This document shows positions 7,174-13,910 of a stretch of 43,021 nucleotides of DNA, piece after piece (positions within the stretch are counted from its first letter, which is position 1; each line of letters opens with the position of its first letter). A model generated the notes under the pieces. That model saw nothing but the letters and a program-made list of their open reading frames with translations. It was not told the DNA's origin and ran no database searches. The translations under genes were made by a program, and so were the position numbers. This DNA is from an uncultured Bacteroidales bacterium (GTDB taxonomy: Bacteria; Bacteroidota; Bacteroidia; Bacteroidales; Muribaculaceae), in contig CADBBK010000022.1 of NCBI GenBank assembly GCA_902792895.1, positions 1 to 43,021 on the forward strand, given 5' to 3'.

Positions 7174-7923
7174 TCAAGCCGCGTTTCCATAGTGTGAGGG
7201 TTCGTAATACTTGTGGGCAATATAGTTCACTATTTTTTCCATAGTCATACACACCTGGCCGTCCCACTTGTCATCAATCGACGGATAATATTCATACATG
7301 TCAAACTCATTGCAGTGCCAGGTGAGCTGTTCGCCGTTGGGCAGGTAGACAAACACCAGATAGTTGGCATTCTTGCCAGTCGTGCCATTAATGCCGTATC
7401 TCCATCCGGCAGCCTCGAGCAACTCGGGCAGCCTGTACAGCAGGCTCGACTTCCTACGGTAGCACCATCCGCGGCGCCAATTCCTGTAGGATTTGGCCGA
7501 GAGGTTGGCAAACTCTGTCTCGAGCAGCATCAGCACCAGGCGGGTCTCGAGGTCGCGCGTCGTCTTGCTGAGTTTTCTCAAGCGTTGCAGCACCTTCCTG
7601 AGTCCCACACCGCAGGCATTCTCCAAGTGCTGCTCAAGTTTGCCCAGGTTGGTGCGGTTCTGCACTTTGCTCTTCTCGGTCTTGTTGTCCTGCTCGGCGA
7701 GCATGGCGGCTATTTTTTCCTTGAGCTGGGGGTTGTGGGTGTGTTTCATCACATAGACCACCTCGCGCCGTGTGTACCCAAATCCCGTGTAGGCATCGGC
7801 CTCCTTCTTGTTCTTGACGTAGGCAGCCATGACCACACTGGCTGAGACACGTCCATTGAGATAGTCCATCCTCATCCTTTTTCCAACACCATTCAAAACT
7901 TCGGGGGTAATTTTCTGTTCCAT
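7174..7923 (-). CDS. Uncharacterised 249-residue protein
   Basis: I do not recognise the family. The N-terminal half (about 1-160) is helical and Lys/Arg-rich, with segments such as KVLQRLRKLSK. A very basic patch with aromatic residues (YRNWRRGWCYRRK, about 150-162) follows. The C-terminal part is beta-rich with VYLPNGEQLTWHCN and YYPSIDDKWDG. It has no signal peptide or membrane segment. It has its own promoter (7951-7958) and its own terminator (7047-7091), and it is divergent from the TerB-like gene with about 240 bp between starts. The basic patch could bind nucleic acid, but that is speculation. Confidence 0.7.
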   Translation of the reverse strand: MEQKITPEVLNGVGKRMRMDYLNGRVSASVVMAAYVKNKKEADAYTGFGYTRREVVYVMKHTHNPQLKEKIAAMLAEQDNKTEKSKVQNRTNLGKLEQHLENACGVGLRKVLQRLRKLSKTTRDLETRLVLMLLETEFANLSAKSYRNWRRGWCYRRKSSLLYRLPELLEAAGWRYGINGTTGKNANYLVFVYLPNGEQLTWHCNEFDMYEYYPSIDDKWDGQVCMTMEKIVNYIAHKYYEPSHYGNAA

Positions 7924-7950
7924 ACTCTTTCTCGGTTTTAGTTAGCAAGG

Positions 7951-7958
7951 CAAAATTA
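7951..7958 (-). promoter_or_regulatory. Promoter -7 element (TAATTTTG) for the 7174-7923 gene
   Basis: TAATTTTG on the minus strand fits TAnnTTTG and lies 27 bp upstream of the ATG at 7923. No TTG occurs at the usual 19-20 bp, so the upstream element is weak or replaced by an activator site. Confidence 0.6.
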
Positions 7959-7982
7959 CGCTGTTTCGCTAAATGTTTGGCC

Positions 7983-8035
7983 GTTGCTGCAACATTGCCG
8001 CAATAATCGCATTTGCCATCAAATTACCGTGGCAA
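7983..8035. promoter_or_regulatory. Inverted repeats between divergent promoters (possible operators)
   Basis: GTTGCTGCAAC (7983-7993) is a perfect short palindrome. TTGCCA (8013-8018) and TGGCAA (8030-8035) form an inverted repeat with an 11-bp spacer. Both lie between the divergent promoters at 7951 and 8129. Their position suggests regulator binding to both genes, but no regulator gene is visible nearby. Confidence 0.35.
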
Positions 8036-8106
8036 CATTATTTCGTGATTGCTCTAATAATCGGCCACAGAAATGGTAACGTGCCGATAATTTGGCAGAA
8101 ATGGGG

Positions 8107-8136
8107 TTGCAGTTACCGGATTTTAGGGTAACTTTG
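8107..8136 (+). promoter_or_regulatory. Promoter of the TerB-like gene
   Basis: TTG (8107-8109), 19 bp, then TAACTTTG (8129-8136) is a full match to the Bacteroidetes consensus. The start codon follows 29 bp later at 8166. Confidence 0.82.
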
Positions 8137-8165
8137 CCGACGATTTAAAAATCCTGAACCTCACA

Positions 8166-9545
8166 ATGAACAAGATAGAGAAGATTTCGGTGGCACGGGT
8201 ATTCTCGGACCTGATTAAGGCCGACTCGGTGATAGACTGTCGCGAGATGGAACTGTTCAACACGCTCAAGAAAGAATACCGGCTCAACAACGATTGCCTG
8301 CGCGACGCACGGTACACCACGTTTGCCGACGCCGTCAACAACCTCACCTGCCTGCACCCCATTGACAAGAGTAAACTGATGGAACACTTCAGGAGAATCA
8401 CATTGGCCGACGGCATGTGCAACAAGGACGAAGCCCTGCTGATGATTGCGCTCATCTACTGTTTAGAGAATGACGATGACTCCTGCATGCTGCACGTGCA
8501 GGTACCGCAACAAGGGCTGCAGCTCAAGAACAGCCAGGTCATCTACGTTGAGTCCAAGTACGACACAGTCATCAACCAGATCCTCACCGACAACTATCAA
8601 CAGATTGAAAACGCTATGAGGCTGGCCGGATTTGAATTCGCCTATATACCGCAGATTGCCAAGACCTACAAGGAGACGCCCGACGACCTGATGTGCGACG
8701 TGCTCACTTTTCTCAATCCCAGCCTCGACAAGAAGGAACTACAACGCATCCACCAGCAGGTCTCAACGCTGACAACCATCCAGTTCAGCACCGAGCAACT
8801 GAGCCGCAAGCTCCATCTCACCGGTCTGGCCGACACTTACCCTGCCCTTCTGGTCAAGGTGGGCGAAACGGTGTGTGAGGACAAGATATTTGCCAACTTC
8901 CTGAAGATTGAAATCGAGGGTGATGTGCTGGAATACATCAAGCACTTCATCTACCTGTTCACCTCGATGATGAATGCTGAATATACCATCGTGCGCAATG
9001 TCTACAATGATAATCAGCGGTTTATCTATAGCGGTGTCTACAAGCAGATTATGGACCTGTGCCTGATGAAAGAGAGCACCAAGAGCGTGCTCCTGATCGA
9101 TACCATGAAGCAGAAGGTGCTTCTGCCTGATATCCACGAGGAGCTAGATGGGAAACCTGCCGAACTGGCCCTCTATGTCCTCATCCTGATTGAGTCGTTG
9201 ACTGGAGGATTGTGCATGCCAAAGCCCGGGCCCAAGCAGGCCGATAAGGAAAAGCATCTGATGGCAAAATACGATAAAATCTATCGGAACTTGGGGGGTG
9301 ACCAAGCCAACACCCCCAACATCATCAAGCACACAATCAGGGCACCCAAGGTTTCCCATATCAACACATTCATTGGTTCGCTGGGAAAAAAACTCTCGCA
9401 CCCCGAGGAATACGTCATCCAGCGCAGCAATGACGGGTTGTACCGCATCGGCCTGGACCGCAATCTGATTTTCATCATCGACAACGATGGCGAAAAGACG
9501 CCTTGGATGCAGTCCGACACATGGCGCCGCATCGCCTCGATGTAA
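8166..9545 (+). CDS. TerB-like domain protein with uncharacterised C-terminal region
   Basis: A 459-residue soluble protein. Residues 1-105 are helical and contain two similar acidic segments, LIKADSVIDCREMELF (17-32) and ITLADGMCNKDEALLM (78-93). These resemble the paired D-G-x-x-x-x-x-E metal-binding helices of the TerB (tellurite resistance) fold. Residues about 106-380 are unassigned and mixed alpha/beta. A small C-terminal part (about 390-459) has SHPEEYVIQRSNDGLYRIGLD and could be a beta-rich binding module. It is transcribed divergently from the 7174-7923 gene and converges on the channel gene with only 15 bp between stops. TerB-like domains are common in membrane-linked stress and conflict clusters. 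The precise function is unknown. Confidence 0.65.
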   Translation: MNKIEKISVARVFSDLIKADSVIDCREMELFNTLKKEYRLNNDCLRDARYTTFADAVNNLTCLHPIDKSKLMEHFRRITLADGMCNKDEALLMIALIYCLENDDDSCMLHVQVPQQGLQLKNSQVIYVESKYDTVINQILTDNYQQIENAMRLAGFEFAYIPQIAKTYKETPDDLMCDVLTFLNPSLDKKELQRIHQQVSTLTTIQFSTEQLSRKLHLTGLADTYPALLVKVGETVCEDKIFANFLKIEIEGDVLEYIKHFIYLFTSMMNAEYTIVRNVYNDNQRFIYSGVYKQIMDLCLMKESTKSVLLIDTMKQKVLLPDIHEELDGKPAELALYVLILIESLTGGLCMPKPGPKQADKEKHLMAKYDKIYRNLGGDQANTPNIIKHTIRAPKVSHINTFIGSLGKKLSHPEEYVIQRSNDGLYRIGLDRNLIFIIDNDGEKTPWMQSDTWRRIASM

Positions 9546-9560
9546 GTCAACTGCCAGCGG

Positions 9561-12500
9561 TTAGTCCTTGCCTTTGACTGCTTTCAGCAATTTCTCAATT
9601 ACATCTGGTTCGACATTGGAAACCAGCCTAAAGCCGACATCCTCAGCCCTATAATCCTCGGGCCAGTGGCTAACTCGAGTCATGCGGCACTCTCCCGCGA
9701 CAAAGCGCCAACTGCCACCCCTGAGGACATGGGTGGTTCCTGATTTAGGCCCCTTGGGGTCTACCACAGCACCCTGCCTCTTGCACTGCTCGTAATAATC
9801 CGATTGGTACCAATCGGAGCACCATTCCCATACGTTGCCACACATGTCATATAAGTCTAACGCATTGGCCTTTTTCAGCCCAATGGGTCTAATGCTCTTG
9901 GTGTTGCCAAAATGCCAAGCGAGGACATCAGGATTGGTGCCACCACTATAGATAAAGTCATCTGTAGTAGAATCTCCTCTAAGTCCCTGAGCGGCATACT
10001 CCCATTGTGCCTGTGTAGGTAAGGCAAAAACGACATCGTCATCAGTCAAGCCTAACAAAACACGGCACTTGCTGTTTAACTCATTGATAAATTTGATCGC
10101 ATCCAAATAGGAAACATTCTCAACCGGGAGATCGAATCCCTTCTGATTAGATGGATTATCATCCATGATAGCTTGATACTGACGTTGAGTGACAGGAATT
10201 TTAGAAATCAGAAAGGCAGATAATTCCACTTTATGAGCAGGACGCTCATCAGGCAATGTTTTGACTCTAATACCATTGGGCAATCCATCTTTTACCTTAC
10301 GTTGATCAGTGCCCATCACAAATGTTCCTGAGGGAACGTATAGCATATTTTTAGCTATATTACCAACCATCTTGATATCCTCACCCATCGGTTTCAGGAT
10401 GGGAGCACTATTCTTTACAAAACCATGATAAAGCACCAGCCTGAAACCCAAGTCATCGAACTTGTGCTCAGGAGTCCAGTGACTGCACCAAGACTCATTG
10501 GCATCAGCCAAGTTACACTCCTTCTCAGAATATCTCCAGCTGCCTCCACAAAAACAATAGGTGCCGGCCGCAGTTCTGGTTCTCGTCCACTCCCAGACAT
10601 TACCCAACATGTCAAACAAGCCATAACCGTTATTCTTCTTGAGACCGACTTGATGGGTATTGGGCTTATTGCTTTGGCCAGAAGTAGAACCATCGCGTCC
10701 CTTTTCTCTTTCTTTGGCGCAAGTAACGATGTTCCACGCAAGATCATTGATGGTTTTGCGCTTTTTGATAGCACGCATTCCACCCAATGCCGCATAGAGC
10801 CACTCCTGCTTTGTGGGCAGACTGAAACGCAGTCCTGTTATATCATTCAATATCAACAGAAAGTCATCGATATCCTCTTTGGACACCATATTCACAGGGT
10901 GGCGCTCAGTATCAGGACCTGCACACATCGAGGGGTTCATGTCCTGGCCCATGATGATTTTCCACATATCTTGGGTGACTGGATACTTCCCCACCCACAT
11001 CTGAGGCACACTCACATTATCGGTGGATTTTGCTCCCGAAGAAGATTGACCCTTTACGACTACCATCTCGTCCAGGAACAACTTTGCCAATGCCAGATTC
11101 TCATCTTTCTCATGGCCCTGTTCTTCTCTTAGCACCAAACGGCTGATGATCTTACTCTCCGAAGTATGGAAAGTGAGTTTGAACAGGTTTTCAATGATGC
11201 GACGGTCATTCACCTTTGTTCCAGGATCTATCTGATCTAGCATCTCACATGAGCAGATGTCCAAATGGGCACGGCTCTTATCTTTGTAGTATTCCTTCTT
11301 CGCTTTTCCCTCAATAGACAAGCTTTGACCTGGTTTTTCCTTTGCCAAGGCTTCAAAATAGGACATTTCATTGGCATCAAGAGGCCGATATCCCATCGTC
11401 AATCGCTCGGTAACCCAGCGCTGATGTTCAGCAGCCATGAATGCCGTCATCAACTCCGTGTTGTTCAACACAGAGTCCCGGTCTTCCAACGAGGAAAACT
11501 CATTCAATCCTGCTGACCTCAACTTGGATTTGAAGCAATCGGTCACATTAATGTTAGACAACCTGTAAACGATGCCATCCTCCGACCACAAGCGGTTAAT
11601 TCGGTCAATGAAGGCATCTATTCTGGTATTGGGAATGATAATATTATGGAAAGTGTCCCTATAAAGCGCTAATACCAATTTGGGCATGACGGCATCAAAC
11701 ATGTTGCCCTTGTAGCAGTCGGCAATCATGCCAAAGGGTTTCAACTTCTCATAGCGTTTCCATTGTTTCTCTCCTGTGGCGACCTTATTGATAAGGTCAA
11801 AATTATTGCGCTGGTAAACGAGTACCTGATGCACGCGTTTTTGCACCAGCTCAGGCAAGTATAGAGCCGTAGCAATCGACTGCTGCGGATCGTTGTGGCA
11901 CACAGCGATAGTGCACGTCTGCTGCGGATCATTCGTTTCCCTGATGAGATATTCCTTGACACAAGACGATGCAGTGCTTCCCTCGATAAACTCCCACTGG
12001 ATGTCCATGAAGTTCTCACCCAAATGGCTATATCGGCCGTTAGCGCTTGCCATCGGGTCCACATCGGACAGATTTTCATCCTCCCATTTTTTGATAGGAT
12101 CCGGACTATTGGCATTAATAGTGCGATGACGGCACAAGGCAAATAGAGCTTCATAATGCCCCATCAGATACTCAGACTCTAAGGTTGCGTGCTCATCAAT
12201 AAAGGTGATGGTCGTGCGCACCCCTTTAGAGTGATAATTGGGCAGATGCACCAACAGAGCCGCCTGCATGGCCAGAGCAATGCCCATCTGGTTCATTCCC
12301 ACAACAATCAAATGGACAGACTTATCGCTGTCGATAGTAATGCCTTTGATTTCATGCGTCGCAGAATCGCGATAACTGTCGATGGGCAGATAGCGCTGCA
12401 CCTGGTGCTCGTCATTCTTCTTGCCTGGCAAGACGGCATAGTTATCGACGAGCACCTTTTTGGCCCAGATTTCGTACACATTAAACGGGATAAACTCCAC

Positions 12501-13694
12501 GTTCTGGTTCAAGCGCTTGTAAATATGTGTTGCCTTGAAGATGGTATAGGTGCTCTGGTACTCAAGTTCCACATGACACTTAAGTTTATCGCCCCACCAA
12601 CTAGGCTGCATATCAGTATTATTGTCAGACAATTCCTTACAATACTGCGAGATGAGTTCAAGGCACTTCATGTTATAAGAATCATGGTCCTGCTCATTCT
12701 CGCTCTCCATGTCCTCACCTAGGATATACACCTCGCGGGCATTCTCGAGCCGCAGGTCACAGATGTCCTCATAGACGGTACGCTCCCCGAAGTAGAACAC
12801 GACCCGCTCCTCGTCAGCGCGATCCAGTTTCAGTTCCAACTTGGCCCGCTGTTCCTCGACGCTCCGTCTGGTCTGCACGAGCACATAACCCACATCATTA
12901 CGTTTCAATGACTTCTTGACAATGGTTGCTGTCTGTTCGTTAAGTCCAATGATTACAACATAGTCCTTGAAATCACGCTCGTAGCGTATCAGTCCCCGCT
13001 GCCAGTACTGGGTGCGGCGTGTAATCATACTCACCAACGAGGTGATAACAAACCCTGACAAGCATAAGATACCCGCAAAGGCACTCATCATCGCCACCAA
13101 TTTACCCCATCCCACCGCTTGAGGCATGTTTCCAGGATCAGCAAATTGGCTCATGATGCCCCAAATGATTCTTAAAGTAAGGTTTCCGGAATGATAGACT
13201 TGGTCATAGGGGCGTGCCTGTAATACAATCAAACCCACAGCACAGATGTAGAACAGGATAATTACTACCGTAATAAAAGCATACATTCCCATGCCCCAGC
13301 CATAACGGTCCCTCCTGGAACGTCCGAACATCAGTCGATCACGTCGAATGGGCTTATAAAGAAATACCGATCTCATGACGGCATAGAATAGCCACCCGAA
13401 TAATACGATAAGCACTACACGCGAGATGCCGCCACACCATGTTCCAACCTCATCAAATTTCGGGATCAAGCCAAAGCCAATCACCCATGCCTGGCCAATA
13501 AGGATGAGCATCTTTATTGCTACAGTCAGCACAATGAACTTGTTGTTATCATGATTGGCGTCATAATAATCAGAAATATATTTCCAAGGCCGTAGGACTC
13601 TTTTCCTCTCGGGGCGCTTGAAATCTAGCCACGCTTTTACCTTGGCGAGGCGCTCTTTGATGGATTGAATGAAATTAGTAATTGTTGTGGTCAT
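9561..13694 (-). CDS. CASTOR/POLLUX-like channel, RCK, RyR-like and double SUMF1 fusion protein
   Basis: A 1377-residue membrane protein. Hydrophobic helices lie at about 53-77, 92-110, 138-159 and 196-224. Before the last one, SQFADPGNM (182-190) matches the ADSGN-type selectivity filter of CASTOR/POLLUX cation channels. Cytoplasmic RCK/TrkA-N folds begin at DYVVIIGLNEQT (244-255) and at VHLIVVGMNQMG (about 460). An RyR-like domain follows (about 745-850: AAEHQRWVTERLTMGY, then RAHLDICSCEML). Two SUMF1/FGE-like domains lie at about 875-1090 and 1115-1360, each with GNVWEW and GGSWR. Both keep only the second of the paired FGE cysteines (Tyr or Phe replaces the first), so formylglycine synthesis is unlikely. 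The start at 13694 follows a good promoter. I infer a ligand-gated channel. Confidence 0.85.
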   Translation of the reverse strand: MTTTITNFIQSIKERLAKVKAWLDFKRPERKRVLRPWKYISDYYDANHDNNKFIVLTVAIKMLILIGQAWVIGFGLIPKFDEVGTWCGGISRVVLIVLFGWLFYAVMRSVFLYKPIRRDRLMFGRSRRDRYGWGMGMYAFITVVIILFYICAVGLIVLQARPYDQVYHSGNLTLRIIWGIMSQFADPGNMPQAVGWGKLVAMMSAFAGILCLSGFVITSLVSMITRRTQYWQRGLIRYERDFKDYVVIIGLNEQTATIVKKSLKRNDVGYVLVQTRRSVEEQRAKLELKLDRADEERVVFYFGERTVYEDICDLRLENAREVYILGEDMESENEQDHDSYNMKCLELISQYCKELSDNNTDMQPSWWGDKLKCHVELEYQSTYTIFKATHIYKRLNQNVEFIPFNVYEIWAKKVLVDNYAVLPGKKNDEHQVQRYLPIDSYRDSATHEIKGITIDSDKSVHLIVVGMNQMGIALAMQAALLVHLPNYHSKGVRTTITFIDEHATLESEYLMGHYEALFALCRHRTINANSPDPIKKWEDENLSDVDPMASANGRYSHLGENFMDIQWEFIEGSTASSCVKEYLIRETNDPQQTCTIAVCHNDPQQSIATALYLPELVQKRVHQVLVYQRNNFDLINKVATGEKQWKRYEKLKPFGMIADCYKGNMFDAVMPKLVLALYRDTFHNIIIPNTRIDAFIDRINRLWSEDGIVYRLSNINVTDCFKSKLRSAGLNEFSSLEDRDSVLNNTELMTAFMAAEHQRWVTERLTMGYRPLDANEMSYFEALAKEKPGQSLSIEGKAKKEYYKDKSRAHLDICSCEMLDQIDPGTKVNDRRIIENLFKLTFHTSESKIISRLVLREEQGHEKDENLALAKLFLDEMVVVKGQSSSGAKSTDNVSVPQMWVGKYPVTQDMWKIIMGQDMNPSMCAGPDTERHPVNMVSKEDIDDFLLILNDITGLRFSLPTKQEWLYAALGGMRAIKKRKTINDLAWNIVTCAKEREKGRDGSTSGQSNKPNTHQVGLKKNNGYGLFDMLGNVWEWTRTRTAAGTYCFCGGSWRYSEKECNLADANESWCSHWTPEHKFDDLGFRLVLYHGFVKNSAPILKPMGEDIKMVGNIAKNMLYVPSGTFVMGTDQRKVKDGLPNGIRVKTLPDERPAHKVELSAFLISKIPVTQRQYQAIMDDNPSNQKGFDLPVENVSYLDAIKFINELNSKCRVLLGLTDDDVVFALPTQAQWEYAAQGLRGDSTTDDFIYSGGTNPDVLAWHFGNTKSIRPIGLKKANALDLYDMCGNVWEWCSDWYQSDYYEQCKRQGAVVDPKGPKSGTTHVLRGGSWRFVAGECRMTRVSHWPEDYRAEDVGFRLVSNVEPDVIEKLLKAVKGKD

Positions 13695-13747
13695 AGTTTT
13701 TGTTTATTAAGTGATTAGGGTAAATGAATACATGAAAAATTGCGCGG

Positions 13748-13777
13748 CAAAAGTACTCATTTTCATCTACTGGACAA
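13748..13777 (-). promoter_or_regulatory. Promoter of the channel-fusion gene
   Basis: On the minus strand TTG (13775-13777), 19 bp, then TACTTTTG (13748-13755) is a full consensus match. The ATG at 13694 is about 53 bp downstream. Confidence 0.82.
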
Positions 13778-13825
13778 AAAAAAGAATCTGGAAACTATTT
13801 CGTTTGGGCGTGAATTAAGAGATTT

Positions 13826-13872
13826 TTCAATAATTGCGCTAATTCAGTCAATAAATTAGCGCAATTATTGAA
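13826..13872. repeat. Perfect 19-bp inverted repeat with 9-nt loop
   Basis: TTCAATAATTGCGCTAATT (13826-13844) is exactly complementary to 13854-13872, with loop CAGTCAATA. It lies 38 bp past the stop of the DPP-IV gene (minus strand) and about 50 bp upstream of the channel-gene promoter. Neither strand has a T-tract after it (the minus strand reads AAAAATC), so a simple intrinsic terminator is not clear. It may stop DPP-IV transcripts, bind a regulator, or mark the edge of the accessory block. Confidence 0.8.
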
Positions 13873-13910
13873 GAGTTTGCTATACCGGCTACAATGACAT
13901 GACTGAATTC

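Noticed and set aside
10415-10795. 126-codon frame within the channel-fusion gene, same strand
   Set aside because: It is an out-of-frame read of the first SUMF1 domain, which is continuous in the long frame. No frameshift is needed.
9561-13694. Possibility that the SUMF1 domains make an active formylglycine-generating enzyme for a sulfatase
   Set aside because: The first of the paired cysteines is replaced in both domains, and no sulfatase gene is present in the window.
545-13694. CRISPR array or restriction-modification genes within the accessory block
   Set aside because: No regularly spaced repeats and no methyltransferase, nuclease or helicase motifs were found.
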